Origin: Litomosoides sigmodontis
Lineage: Eukaryota > Nematoda > Chromadorea > Rhabditida > Onchocercidae
DNA: 64,000 nucleotides
Assembly (NCBI GenBank): GCA_963070105.1
Contig: OY718803.1
Coordinates: forward strand, 7,111,823-7,175,822
Direction of reading: 5' to 3'
Of this stretch, positions 24,137 through 37,674 are shown piece after piece (position 1 is the first letter of the stretch; each line of letters starts with the position of its first letter). Both the position numbers and the translations under genes were made by a program. A model generated the notes under the pieces. It did no database searches and was not told the origin of the DNA. It was given only the letters and a program-made list of their open reading frames with translations.

Positions 24137-25778
24137 TCAACCTCTTTAACATTAACTGCAAGAAATTTTTTACGTTAGACAATTTAAACGTTTAATAAAA
24201 TGTCAAGAAATGGCACAGAGGCAATCGCACAAAAAAAGGAATGCAACAATTTTAGCATTTATTCCCTTCCAACTCCTACCAATACAAAAAAAACAGTCAT
24301 GTACTTCACTCCACCAGAAATGAAAGATTAAATCGCAGAAATTTGTTAAATTCTTATTCATTCATATAGGGCTGCAATGAACATAAATGGAAGCTGTCAT
24401 AATGCCGAAATTTCGAAACATTGTTCTGTCCTCCAGAAGGAGCCTACTGCGTTTTCTAGTGAGATCTCCGCAAAGATTCTATCACTGCAAATTTATCTTT
24501 TACTGTTCATCATGCATATTCTAAGGAAATGATAGTGATTGAGTTATGTTTTGGTGAAACTTTTGCTGTTGTCTGAAATAGAACAGGTCTTTCCTACCTT
24601 GACGAATATGCTAGCGTCTTGCAATGATATCCTGTCTACTTCGTTTTATTTATTGGAGATGGAAAAGGTGAAGACAATCCCTTACAAGCTGCTGATCAGC
24701 ACACCCTTTGTTATCAAGCCCTCTCCCCCTGAGAGTTGAAAATGACAAAATTAACAGCATACAACATATAAAATCACAGCTTACACTCTTATTTCCTAAC
24801 ATTTACACAACCGCAGGAAAATGTCTAAGGCTAAGTCGCAGTCCAAATCTGAACTTGAGTACCGAGGTACACCCAACCAGCCAATACAAAGGTCGTTCGA
24901 GGGTCGCGAAGCAATCGACTCATTCCCACCATGGCGGGGAGGGAGTGAGGCTACGCTGATGGAGACGATTTGCTACGGGCATTTCCCCTTGCTAAGGCGT
25001 TGCAGAGGAGCAGAACTTTGATTTAGGGTAGGTGATCTGTGCTGTAACACTGTATACATTAAGGAGAACGTGAAGGTGGAGTGCAAACGGCTTTGTTGAA
25101 CGTCTGTTTTTTGTAATTCACGGATTATTGACCTCGTTTGATTTGACGGCCACCAAGGCACCGAGGTAACGCATGAAATGTAACCTTCATCGATGTATCA
25201 GCACAGGTGTGAAGTTTCCACATACCTTTTTTGTATGAATTGTAACTCACAGCATCGCTGTGATGAAGGTGGATCTGATGGTTTTGAAGTGTTTGGCACT
25301 GGCATTTTTTAACTTCTTTTTTTCTACGTTCCTTTGTGAAATTTGAAAAATTGAGAGCCGAAAATTATTTCATTCTTTAGCTTAATAATACCTTCGAATA
25401 AATCCATGCATAAAACAAGTCTGATATTGGTTACATTCCTACAGTTTTCCTACAAGTTTCCTGGCAAAGGGGGATGTAATAATTGAGGCAAGCATATTGT
25501 GTAATTTTCCAGCAAAGTGATGATAGGATGGAGGAAGAGCATAAAAAATTAAACTGAAAAATTGGAATTGATGACAAAAGGACAAGAAACATTGAATTTT
25601 AAATGTGCGTTCATATTATCCACGCCCTGCTGGTTTATTTAATATAACCAGAATAACGTTACGTCATTTGCATCATATTAAATATTTGAATAGGCCAACT
25701 GAAAGGAGCACATTTTATGGTGGTGTTCGTCTTTTTCGTTAGCACTTGGAAGAAGTATTTTCCTCCACAGCAACATCG
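24137..25778. other. Intergenic between divergent NDUFB7 and ADAM10
   Basis: 1.6 kb serving as promoter region for two divergent genes. Open frames at 24708-25021 have no similarity or splice logic. No element was identified with confidence. Confidence 0.5.
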
Positions 25779-28700
25779 ATGTTGTTACGTGCTTATTTCA
25801 GGTTAGGTACAATGTTATGGTACTTTTTGTCCTTCTCAGGTGTTCATCCCATCAGCATATGTATTGCTTCACTTTTACTTATCTCGAATATATTGCTCGG
25901 TGAGTCATCATTTTCTTGTTTCACTACTAACTGTTTACTTAAATTAACACATTTGCATGTTGTGCTCAAATTTGATAGTATTTCTAGTGCGCTAATTCAT
26001 GGTTTTGCATATCTCTAGAGTATCATTTTATCAGATACATATCTTCGTTGAGGTTTTCCACAGTAGCATTTTGCACACTTTGAAATGCAGCAGAACTTGC
26101 TCTTAGTATCACCGCCAACATCCAATGCATTTTCAGTAGACGGCTTAAGCAAATTCGTAGATTGGTATGAAACACTCAGTTATGAGCCATTGGCTGGTCG
26201 CAGAAAGCGATCGTCTGATGGCTTGTATGCACCTCTTAGTCTTCAATTCGCTTCACATAACAGGTATATAAGAGTATCTTTGCTTATCGAATTTACGATT
26301 AGCAGATTATTAATAGTGTTATTTAATTTATTGTGTATAGAAATATAATGTTGTAGATCATTCCATTTAATTCTTCATTCGTTGGACGACAGTACCAATG
26401 TGTTCAGCGATAATTTTATTTTTGATGTCGACGGGAAAGGCGAGCATGTACCTATGCGAGATTTTTTGGTGCAAGGCCATGATAAAAGTGGGCTTTATAC
26501 TTAGTTTTATATTTGGATGGATTGATAATTTTAGGAAAGATTTAAAGATGTGATTAAGGAAGATTTAGAGATATGATTAAGGGAAGGAATAAATGGCTGC
26601 GTTAGAAAAAAAGACGCACATTTCATGTGTAATTTTCCTTTCGTAATGTTAAGCTTATTTAGATGATCCAGAATCGACGTTGTATGGTTCATTTCGTGAT
26701 GGAATATTTGATGGGCACATAATCTATGGTAATGGAGAATCTTATACCGTGGACAAAATTGATCGATATTTACATTGGAAGCATAGACCAAAGCATTTTC
26801 ATTCCATTATTTATTCAGGTAGAATATGTAAATTGTTTTTGTGAAGTACCATATGGACTTACGTACACTTCGCATTGCATGGCTTACTGTAGCCTTCTAA
26901 GGTGAAATTATAGTAAACATAAAGCAAATACGAGAGTAGATTTTTAGATTTTTGTGTAATAAGAATCATGAGCCTCCAATGCTTTTCATTTTTAGATAGT
27001 TCAATTAATTTTTGGAAACAAAGAAGGAAGCGTTCAACAGATGAAACCAATCCGAATTGTGGATTAGACCATGCAATACAGCAGAAAATGGAAGCGGTGC
27101 AGAATGGCGTTATCATCGAGGACGAAGAAAACGAGCAATCATATCGAGATGGTGGATTTGATGAAAGGTTGCTTATTATTGTTATCGCTTCACATCATCC
27201 TTAATCTTCTTGTTAAAAACGTTGATAAAACCTAAGATTTATGCAGTTTTTCACTAAAAAAAGTCAAATGCGTTAAAGTTTAAGTGGAAAATTTTAGATA
27301 CATGTTTGAATCACGATTTAAACGAGCTGCAGAAGAAAAAGAAATTAAAACCATTAATGGCAAACGTATTTATTCTGTCAGGTCAGCAGAACTTGGTCAT
27401 TGTGCTCTAAATTTTTCTCTGCTAGACTAGCCTCATTTATGCATCAAAGCAGTTTTGAAGTATTAAACATTTTCAGAGCATGCTATGTCTACCTCCAAGC
27501 AGATCAGAAGCTTTACCAGCATGTTTATGAAAAAGAAGGGAATATGGATGACGTCAGGCATGTTTGGATCTATATTTTTTTTATCCTGAGGTTTTAATTT
27601 GGATGTACAGTTCAGTGTCTTTGCAAATTTGGAAATTAGAACTGTGCTTTTAAAGGACTCGGGAAGAGATTGCAAGTCTTTTTTACAATCACATCAAAGC
27701 AGTAAATCAAATTTATGAAAGTACGAGCTTTGGTGGCATCAATGGCATTACATTTGTTATACAACGAATATCAGTTTGTTACTTTATCTTTTGTCCTGTA
27801 AATGATTTCAACAATTGTTATTTTGTTCATATTTATTTCTGTGTTTTTTATTGGGATTAATGATTTTGTTGAAGTTCGAAAGTTTTTATATGATTTTTCA
27901 GCTTTATACTCCAAACACTTGTAAAGATGGCAAACCAAAAAGCATATCTCAGGAAAATCCATTTTGTGAAGAAAATGTTGATGTATCGAATTATTTGAAC
28001 CTTAATTCTCGCAAAAACCACTCTGATTTTTGTTTGGCTTATGCATTCACATTTCGAGACTTTGTAGGCGGTACTTTGGGTCTTGCTTGGGTAGCCAGCC
28101 CGAATCACAGTGAGTTTGTCTTATAAGTATTACATTATGTTGAACTGTCTGATATGGAGAGAAGCTTATATTCATGAATGTTTTTTTTTCCCACTGGAGA
28201 TAAGAATTCATTGGCGGCTTATAGTTAATGAAATGAAGAAGTTAGGAATCTAGATAAATATTTTCAGACACAGCTGGTGGGATATGCCAGCAGTATACGA
28301 AATATAGCGAGGCGTCGAACTTTGTTTATCGTTCACTCAATACAGGTATAATTACGTTAGTGAATTATGGTAATCGTGTTCCCAATCGTGTCTCGCAACT
28401 GACGTTGGCTCATGAAATTGGTCACAATTTTGGATCTCCGGTATGTTTTTAACTTTTTTTTACACTGATTTAACAACTGTATTTTCCTAACATGCTTGGA
28501 GTTTTGGAAGAATATAACACTGTTAAGAGACGTATAATGCGCTTCAATCACCAGGATGTAGGAAAAGTTTCTACCAACTTAAGTGATTTATGTAAGGAAT
28601 ATAGTAGATAGTATAATTACTACTTCTTGAGTGCAATGTTGGTTTGCTTTTCCCAAGTCATCTATTTTTTAGCATGATTATCCACTGGAATGTCAGCCAG

Positions 28701-31041
28701 GGTTACCGGACGGAAACTATATCATGTTTGCTTCTGCAACTTCGGGGGATAAGAAGAATAATGCACAGTTTTCAAATTGTTCAATAGCAAATATTACTTC
28801 AGTACTTACGGAGGTATACTTTCATTTGAACATTTCGAAATATGAAATACTTGAATATGATAGAACGAGACTGAAAGTTTGGTCATTCAGGTCTTGCAAC
28901 AGCGACCAGTTGACAGTGAAACAACATTAAGGATTGGTGGCTTTGGTAACTTGGGTGCGGGAAAACGAAACTGCTTCAGAGGTACAGCTTATTACTCTCT
29001 TATTATTTTTTTTCGACTGTTCTACTTTTAATACCTCAATTTATATCCACGTTATTTGTAGAAGCGAAATCATCTTTTTGTGGAAATCAGGTAAAAGAAC
29101 CTGGGGAAGATTGCGACTGTGGATACAATGCTGAAGATTGTCAGACAATGAAAGATAGCTGTTGTAATTCTCGTCAATCTGGACCTGCCTCTCGTTGCAA
29201 GCGTATCCATTCTGCGAAATGCAGTCCATCTGAAGGACCGTGTTGCGACGCGTCCAGTTGTCAGCCATATGCTTCTAGAAAGTAAGTGATATTAATACTT
29301 CTAAGAAAGACGAAGTTGGAAGATGAATAGATGAGAGAGAACGAAACTAAAGAAATATAGTACTGTTGTTCAGCACATTATATTTTAGGACGTGTCGGGC
29401 AGAATCGGAATGTTTGAAACAACAGCAGTGTAATAGCAAAAGTCCCGAATGCCCACCATCTGATCCTAAAGAGAACGGTCTACCTTGTCAAGATTCAACT
29501 AAAGTTTGTAACGATGGTAATTGCAATGGCTCGGTTTGTGCACAGGTCATTTTACAAGATTAGTAGGATGTTTATTGAATAAGCAAAGTGATGTTTTAGC
29601 ATTCGACCGAGTAGGTTTTGTGTTAGGTTAATAACTTAATAGACTTCTGTGATGGCTTTATATCTAGTGTTTAATCTAGGAAAAAGAACTCTGGTTTACC
29701 TTTGCCCATTTTCTGCATCTGTAAGCGCGTCAGTGATAGATATGTTATTTTTTATTACTGCAACGCACAGTTTGAATCTTTCTTGATGCTGCTATTAGTA
29801 GTCTTTTCTTTTAAAATGTCGAGTTAAGTTAAATTGATATCGACAGCGTTAATATGTAAATTTCGTTCTTATTTTATAAATATTTGTAGGTAGGATTAAG
29901 AGACTGCTTCCTGACAGTAGGATCACCAGAACATCTGTGCCATTTGGCCTGCGAGGATGAAAATGGAAGTCAGTTATTTTCTTCTAATTTTAATTGTTTC
30001 TTGAGTATCCCACAATTTACTTTCCCATTCACTTTGTTTGAAGCCACATTTTATGCGGTATAACTCACTGTGTTTGTAGCTTGCCGTTCTAGTCTTACGT
30101 TACCGCAGTTTGCTGTCGGTAAATACAGGCAGTCTGGACGAAAAAATAAACCTGGATTGATTCTTCTTCCAGGTTCTCCGTGCAACAATTATAAAGGTAG
30201 TTTCCAAGTTTGGTATTGCCTGATCTGATCTTCACTGTTTTGCTTATGTTGTATTAAAAAATCAATTCTAATTTATATTGAAGGTTACTGCGATATCTTC
30301 CGGAAGTGTAGAAGTGTAGATGCTGATGGGCCATTAGCGCGCCTAAAAAATGTCATCTTTAACCCCAAAACATTGTATGAAGTTAAATATTGGATTCAAG
30401 TAAGTTTTAAGTCTCTTTCCGGTTCGAAAATCAACAAAAAAATTGCTATCAAGACTAATCAATGTATGTGTATATCTTCAGGTGAACTGGTGGGCTGTTG
30501 TTCTTGGTGGTCTTGGTCTGCTACTTTTCATGACGCTTTTTATCAAGATCTGTGCTGTACATACTCCCAGCACCAATCCCAATAAAACTCCAGCCTTAAA
30601 CATTTATGATACTCTCCGTCGTCCAAAGAACCTCATTCAGCGCAAACATGGTCATACCGGACAGCAGGCATATTCGTTTTTATTTTTTTAAAAGTTGGAG
30701 TGCTGAATAATTTGAGCACTTTTCAAATTAGATTTAAGTAAATCGGCCATTTTGCTGCAGTTTAGGAACTGAGTTTTATTGTTAAGGTTGGTGCGACCAC
30801 TAGTGGACGACAAGCCGCAAGACGTTCGGGAGGTAGTGAAAGTCGTGCAGCATTCCGACCAGCACCCTCAGCACCACCCTTAGCATCACAAGCAACTAGC
30901 GTGCTTGTGATAGAGCCACCACCGCCATACACGGCTGCCGTTCCGGGATCTTCCGTTGCACTTGGTGGCCCAAAACGCGGCCATCGGAGGAATCGTAGGG
31001 GGAATGATGTTGAGATGCGAGCTAAGAATAGGCGGAATTAG
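25779..31041 (+). CDS. sup-17: ADAM10 disintegrin-metalloprotease (Kuzbanian/SUP-17)
   Basis: Nineteen exons: 25779-25899, 26137-26263, 26357-26487, 26663-26818, 26996-27167, 27298-27381, 27477-27557, 27656-27773, 27902-28109, 28268-28440, 28673-28813, 28891-28981, 29062-29281, 29389-29545, 29890-29968, 30080-30196, 30284-30399, 30482-30667, 30787-31041; 910 residues. Order: signal peptide, prodomain starting [11 protein letters not shown], cysteine-switch Cys in NCGLDH, furin site RFKR, zinc motif [12 protein letters not shown] (joined across exons 10/11), met-turn region [12 protein letters not shown], disintegrin domain, RGY-type [22 protein letters not shown] helix [20 protein letters not shown] and a cytosolic tail with EPPPPY. 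It sheds Notch and other receptors at the plasma membrane (family knowledge). Introns after 27557 and 30667 have GC donors. Confidence 0.95.
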
Positions 31042-33003
31042 TAGTGATAGTTTTAATTCAATAGTGCTCACTCATAATGTCGAAGCTGCTGTATCTGTCT
31101 GTCATCATTTGTTAATTTTACGATCTCTTTTTGCCGCAGTTAAGCGTTGGAAACGGTCCATTTTCTGTTCTTTGTTTGAATTTCTCTTTTTGTTGCGTTC
31201 ATTTTCATCTTATGTTGTTCAGCGCTGATTCACATCTGACTGTGTTGTTCTGGACACAAGACCTTATGGATACTGCAGTTTTTAAATAGATATCTGTGCG
31301 ACAAAACACTGTTCATTTCATTCCTTCTTTTTTTAAACATTCGCTCTTCTTAATCTGTATTGTTGCTATCGGATTCAAATATGAAGACCAGATAAGGCGC
31401 AAAATAAGCTTTCAAATATTTTTTGTTAGGAGATTCGTTCTTTAGGGTCGTTTTTCAGTTGATGTTCTCTTAAGAACACTCGTTGCTTTCACAAATTGTC
31501 GCTGTTTAAGAGTGCCTAGTACAACTATTTCTTAGATTAAAGCAGATCATCCTGTTATAATCATTTCTTTAGTGAATTCAGAATTGCGTCCTTGAATATT
31601 GAAACTATTGCCGTTATATTTGTATCCAAATAATTATAGAGCCAATTTGCCGCTTTATTTGTATCAGAATGAAATCCTAAATTGCATCTCATTCAAATGC
31701 TGCTTTAATTTGTTAACAGGTAGCCCTTCTGTAAATGATCTTTTAAATGTCGGTTATTTTTAAAATGCTATGAAAAAATTGTCTTTCGCCGTGTCTTATT
31801 TCAAAAGCAAGTTTCTTTCACACTGCCCTCATATCTATTCCCTCTTTCTCATGCCTATTTTTAACTACATTCCCTCCTGAAATGTTCATAATGAATTTTT
31901 GCTTTCGTTTTCCTTGCTTACATTATTATTGCTTTCCTTTGTTGAAAATGTGCTGCGAACCACACTATGTGATGGTTTTCTCCTGATGTTGTCTTTGACC
32001 CAACATGTAGTTGGTTTGTGCTGCTCTTTCTGTGTCCTTATCATAGTTCAACGAGGTGGCGAAAACTGAGACGTTTATGTTGCCGCACGTTGGCGTGTTC
32101 GAGTCAGACTATTTGCTATCAGGAAATCATGAAAAATTTTAATCAGTTTTTAAAGCCAATCCTTTGCTTGAATCTCACCCGTTATTCTAAATTTCCACTT
32201 TTTGGTGCTTTCCACTTGTGCGATTTACATATAAAATATGCTAATTGTGTAAAGTACTCTGCGTATATTCAGTGCAGTAATATGGTTTATTTTGAGAAAA
32301 AATTTTACCAATTTTGTAACAGTTTTCATTTTCTTACGTGTTATTACAATTTCCTTTTTGGATAACAGTTGGGGTCGCAAATTTGACTGGCGAGACCGAG
32401 AATGTGAGCACATTTACATACGTAAACAGAAGTACAAACCCAGTATAGATATTGCAGCAGCAAAATAGCTAGTAGTAATTATCCATTGCACATGTTCGAC
32501 TACAACTTCTGATTTACTTCATTGTTTTTTCGTGTCATGTCCTTTTCGCTCTAACTCATTTTCATTTTCCAAAACTATTACGCCTTAATAGTTACGTTTA
32601 CTGTTGCTTTTACTGTCCGAGCAGAACTCGTAGATATAAATCATAAGGTTAGTCAGGGAGAATAATGGACGGATTAGATGGTGCAGAGTGAAGAAGCTTT
32701 GGCAAACCCTCCTAATATAGTTACAAGTTACATTTGTATTATTTGTTCGGAGGAAACACATTTTGTGGGTGCTGTTTCCGTGCAGGTGATCGTCTGAATT
32801 GTCTTCCGGCTTGTTATTGCCAAAATGTAAGCTTCGGCAGAGAAGATAGCCAGTGGATTCTCGAAAGCACTGCTGGAAGATAGTTTCTATGTTGCTAAAA
32901 CAATTGTAATCATTGTGACTGCTCTACAACTCGTCTGCTGTTCTGTGCAGTCATCCGACGTACGCTAAACTTATTCTAGGTAGCGAGTAACTGAAATTGG
33001 ACG
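31042..33003. other. Spacer between ADAM10 and MRPS27
   Basis: About 2 kb. Apart from the exon-like frame near 32369-32466 described separately, nothing is recognisable. The promoter of MRPS27 is presumably here. Confidence 0.45.
32369..32466 (+). CDS. Orphan exon-like open frame
   Basis: Not recognised. After a pyrimidine-rich acceptor ending GATAACAG, 32 codons read W-G-R-K-F-D-W-R-D-R-E-C-E-H and end PSIDIAAAK before TAG. The composition (charged, aromatic, no runs) looks coding, unlike the flanks. It could be a terminal exon of a small unannotated gene or an alternative 3' exon. No partner exon with matching phase was found, including in the ADAM10 tail. Confidence 0.3.
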
Positions 33004-35733
33004 ATGTTACTTAATTGTTTAGTAGTGTTAATGCGTCGTCCGGCTCGCTACTCACTTATCGCTCAACGTCATTTATTATCGAAGAAGTTCGCATTAGATG
33101 ATGAATGGCGTAGTAGACATTACGCACTTAGCGAACTCGGTATAGAAGGATCGTATGAATGGATCACTGCTGTACAGAAAAAATTTGTTAGTGCTGGAGT
33201 GGCGAGGTATGCTGAAGCTATTTTCTATTTGCTAGTAACATCTACTAACACACACACACACACACGTACATCTGTTGTTTACGTTTCCTTTTAGGAGAAA
33301 TGATTTAGACGTGCCAGTACGATGTAAGTCAATCAGACTTCTGTAAAAAATTTTTTTCAATACTCTTAAGGCCGTTTGTGATTTACCGAATAATACTTTT
33401 TGCTGTTTCTATTCAAAGGCAAGTCGTAAATAATCAAAAATTAATGAGAAGTGCTCCTTCGTTACTTCTCCCTTTTCGGATACATTTAATTGTCCTGAAA
33501 ATGTGTTTTGGAAACTCTCTACGTGTCTCATTTGTGACAGTGATATTTTGCAGTCCGGTGGACGTTGATGCAGCGGTTTGTATAGCAGAGGAGTTGGACC
33601 AACTAGATGATGTGCTAAAAATTGTGTACAAGCTGCGACACAGCGAAATGACCGGTAGGATGCTGCCTTCAACAGAATATGCTCTCATCAGATTGCTCCT
33701 GAAGCATCAGAAAACTGACATTCTTCTTGCAATCTTAGCTGATCCTGTAAGCAATTTACTTCTCAAAAAAAATGTAATCTCAGTTCATTTTTATTATATA
33801 ATCATTGAAATCACAATATTTCTCATTTCTAGTATTATTGAGCTAATATTAGTTTTCAATGTTGTTCGGCATTTACAATCTTTCAAAGATAATTATATAA
33901 TATTTTATGAACCTATGCTAGTTTTTGTGACCATATTTTGATTTTTTTCAGATTAATTACGGGATTTTTTTGAACGAGCATTCAGCTTGCTTGGTTGTAG
34001 ACAGTTTTTTGGAGGCTGATAAAATTGCAGGTGAGAACTAAAACCACGTTTTAGTTTCCATTTTGATGTTTCTGTCCTGCATATTTGATTGCATCATATA
34101 AAGATGTTTACTAATTTCTATTTCTAGATGCTGCACGAGTTGCCAGTCATGTGATGCTTCAAGAAATGTTCCAATCTGCTTTATTGAACTGGCTGTGTAT
34201 TTATAGTAGTCTGAGGTGGGCTGAATTGCCTTTTGAAAAGAGAGTGTTTGGGGAACTTCCGTCTCTGGATTATATTACTGGCATAGAAAGCAATTCGGGA
34301 AATATGGACGATGAGGACGAAGTGCGCCAATTCTACACTTTATTTCATTTTTCTGAAATAAAAATCTTAGTCTTTATTTTTTCCATTGTTTTTTTCCAAT
34401 TTATAGCATATTTGGAATTATACGTAATAGTTCATTATATTCATCATAGATTAGTGTCTGACAAATTGTGTTATCTCTGCTTTGAAGATCAAACATGATG
34501 ATTTTATTTCTCGTAATTTAAAATTTTGAAATTTGAAATTCAGCAATTAAGTGACGAAGAAAATGGAGTGCTTCTGCTAATCTCTTTTAAACATTAATCG
34601 GGATCAGCCAATCTAAATTAGTACTCAAATTACGAACATTTATTTCAAATAATTTGTACAAATTATAGATGACCTTCAAATTCCCATATTTGAAAAACAA
34701 GTACAATGATATGCATTTTGATCTCACCGATCCAGATCAGCTCATTGGAAAAAACTTGCTCTGGTTTACTCGTTGTGTTTCACTGAATGACGAAGAAGCT
34801 AGAAATATTCGCTTAATAGGATCTATATTTTTTGGTGATTATGTTTTGGCAAAAGAGCTGCTTCAAAAGGCAAATATCTTCCCATCGACAGCTGCAGTTT
34901 GTCAATCTAAATTAGAACAAGTAGCAGTTAAAACTGCTAATGGTGTTAAGGAACAGCAGGATATCCAGTCTTCCGAAAATCTCATAGAAGAATTAATGGT
35001 TAATAATTTGGCAATCATGTCTCCACGTGTAATGACTGAATGATCACTTTATAGAGTTTTTCTTAGTGCAATAGAGGACAACGCCTGCTGTTTGCCTTTT
35101 GCGCTTCTTATGTTCCCGACCCCAAAAATTGCTGCTGAGGATCAAACAATTCTGAGTTAGAAATTCTCGTTTTGCAGGGAATTGTCGGCAATGTTGAACG
35201 AAAAAACACAGACGAAAAATTATCAGATATGATTATGAAGCATCTGAAAGCCGTACAGAGTGCGGAAGAGAAAATTTTGATAGAAATGCAACGCAGTGGC
35301 TTTCTTAACTGGAAACAAAATCGTTCTGAACTTATCAGGGCGCAGGTAATTTCAAGTGTTACGGCTCCTAACCTTTTTCTTTGCAAGTGAGATTCTAGGA
35401 ACCCTGAATTAAAGATTACTCATTGATATCAAATTTTAGAAAATTTCAGTTTGCATGAGTCAAATGTTGGACAAATTAAAAAGCCCGTATCGATTTCAGG
35501 TTGAACAACTAGATTTGAAATTACGACTGAAAGAAATCTGTGAAGAGCGACAAAAATTACGGGATCGTTGGGAGATGTTGAATTTCTTCGAAAATCGTTT
35601 GAAATGGGAGGATATAGCGGCTGTGAAAGAGGAGCTTCTAAAGACTGAACAGGGTAAAAGAAAAAGTAAGGAAGACTTGGAGCAGGAATATGTGGATGAA
35701 GTATTTTATAAGCAAAGCGTCAAAAAATCTTGA
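33004..35733 (+). CDS. mrps-27: Mitochondrial ribosomal protein mS27 (MRPS27)
   Basis: Eight exons, 33004-33206, 33295-33323, 33541-33746, 33952-34030, 34128-34321, 34669-35028, 35178-35345 and 35500-35733, give 490 residues (human 414). A basic presequence (RRPARYSLIAQRHLLSKK) is followed by blocks matching MRPS27: DDEWRSRHYALSELG, VLKIVYKLRHS, INYGIFLNEHSACLVVDSFL, VASHVMLQEMFQ, KNLLWFTRC. A long Glu/Lys/Arg coiled C-terminus follows. mS27 is a PPR-like subunit of the small mitoribosomal subunit (family knowledge). Exon 2 is only 29 nt. The exon 3 acceptor (GTGACAG at 33540) was chosen for phase, not strength. The start could be Met1 or the Met at codon 10. BORCS8 follows in likely operon arrangement. 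Confidence 0.85.
33249..33267. repeat. Short (CA)n tract in MRPS27 intron 1
   Basis: A short CA run just upstream of the 29-nt second exon. Confidence 0.7.
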
Positions 35734-36140
35734 CCAATCATTTGAATTTGAAATAGTTTTATTTTGGTCAGCGTTTGAGCCATCTGCTTCTGAATTTCGT
35801 AATGAAGTAGCAGTTAACGCTGTAAATTCATTCTCTCTATGCTGCCTTGCAGTATTTACTTGGATTTTGTTCTATTTTTGGATTGTTCGACATTTGAAAT
35901 AGAGCTTGTATGATGTTCACGATGTTGTAAAAACTGATAAATGCTGTAACTTATTTCGGAGTTTATTTCCAACTAGTCTTTTGCATCGTTCATATTTTAT
36001 GATATACAATCATAATCTGGGAGAAAATCATCGAGAATTATGGAGTGGATAGAGGAAAGACCATGTTCAGAGGTAATTTCGGATTGCTGTCCTGGGCTTC
36101 CTGCATGACAGGTCGTTGACTTTTTCTTTGCACCAATGTT

Positions 36141-36153
36141 TTAATAATTACAG
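36141..36153 (+). promoter_or_regulatory. Putative SL trans-splice acceptor of BORCS8
   Basis: AT-rich sequence ending AATTACAG lies 31 bp before the BORCS8 ATG, in the 451-bp spacer after MRPS27. No upstream BORCS8 coding exon is needed. Confidence 0.4.
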
Positions 36154-36184
36154 AGCAAAGTTCATTCATAGGATTCACAACTGG

Positions 36185-37123
36185 ATGGCATCGAAAGAGT
36201 TGCGAACACGTTGTCGTATACGTAAGTTTGGATCTCTGTATGCAACTTATTCCATTTCAGAATTTCCTAATTCAGTGAATTTCCGTCTTCTATCAATTTC
36301 TGTACATACATGTTTTTCAGTGGCTGAACGCGTATCGGAGAGTGTGCATATTGTTGATCACGACCCATCGTTGGCCTTATATAGATTACATGTATGTTTC
36401 ACTATGACCTCAAACTGAACAATTCAAATTTTACCCTACTCAAAATTCCAAACAAAGTAGCTTATTGCTCCTTCTTTCAAATCGCTTTATTTCTTCAAGC
36501 TTAAAAATTATGAATAATATTTCATCCCTCTACATATCTACTTCGCTTCATTGTTTTATTTCTGCAAAGAATTTACTATATTTTCGCTAATGAATAATCT
36601 ATGCGAATGTAATTAGAAGGAATTATGTAAATAAACAACAGCGAAATATTCGTGGAAACCTCTTTTTGTTCCATTTTAGTTTCACACAAATATTGGAAAT
36701 ATTGGAATTGAAAGTAGGGTTTGGCAAAAATTGAAAATTAGATTCCGGTAATGAATCTATTATTCATACAAATGGAATTGATCAAGTTCGAGAAATATAT
36801 TTGCAGGAACATGTTGGGAAAACCTTACCCGTGCTCGTGGCTCGGAAGTACATAATGGCTGATTTGAATTCCCGCCTCCAAGGTGCATGTTTCGACCTAG
36901 ACAACGTTCTTTTGTAAGCCATACTGCTTGTGTTTTAACTTGCTGGCAAAGATAATATGGAAAATCGTTCAAGTACTGCTTAATGTTCTGAATTCTGGAC
37001 AATAAGTTACATTACAGAACAGTGCAGTCAATGAAAAAGGCTACAACGAAATTTGAGAACATCCAGGCAATGCTTAGAGATTGCGTACATCACAAACAAC
37101 AACTGAATTGCTCTACTAAATAA
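36185..37123 (+). CDS. BLOC-1-related complex subunit 8 (BORCS8)
   Basis: Four exons, 36185-36221, 36321-36391, 36807-36913 and 37018-37123, give 106 residues. The core VSESVHIVDHDPSLALYRLH continues across the exon junction to EHVGKTLPVLVARK. This matches human BORCS8 FTESVYVLANEPSVALYRLQ to EHVRRSLPELAQHK. The helical C-terminus ends with MKKATTKFENIQAMLR and a polar tail. BORC is a lysosome-surface complex that recruits ARL8 to drive kinesin-dependent lysosome transport (family knowledge). None of the exons exceeds 107 nt, which explains why simple open-frame searches miss the gene. MRPS27 lies 451 bp upstream on the same strand. Confidence 0.88.
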
Positions 37124-37382
37124 TACTTCATACCAGCGGGAAAGGGAAAAACGTATTGTAATTTGTGAGCGCAAAAGGAACCAGAAGAATTCTATTGCAG
37201 TAACTCAAATTGCCCAGCAGAATACAACTTACGAAAGGAAAATTTATTCATATGAGATCTATCAACAAATGCTTTGTTTAATGCTGTATATAACACTGTG
37301 GTACCTTAATTTTCCTTTGTAGTATACCAAAAGTTTCTGGATGAAGATTTACGCTGCTAAAATTGTTGACGAATCTTTTTCA

Positions 37383-37633
37383 TTAAATGTAAAGAGAACC
37401 GTCGGCCGGTCCTATGTAACCAACACCGATCAAAACAACATCTACAAATGTCCAAATACCCAGACCACCAAAGCTAAATAATTTTCCTATTGCACTTTTC
37501 CACATCCCCAAATAAAAGCGATCGGCACCGAAGCCTCCAAGTGTAATTGAAAGAAACATTGCTTTCCACCAGCTGTATCCTGAGGACCAGTTGCATCTGC
37601 AAGTGGTATATCTATGAATCGGGTAACATTCAA

Positions 37634-37674
<41 letters not shown>

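Noticed and set aside
26085..26136. ADAM10 starting at ATG 26085
   Set aside because: The acceptor TTTTCAG at 26136 joins in phase to a signal-peptide exon at 25779-25899; the 26085 start would lack a signal peptide.
32018..32365. 115-codon plus-strand open frame
   Set aside because: Composition is intron-like (Phe/Cys/Tyr-rich), and there are no conserved blocks or splice logic.
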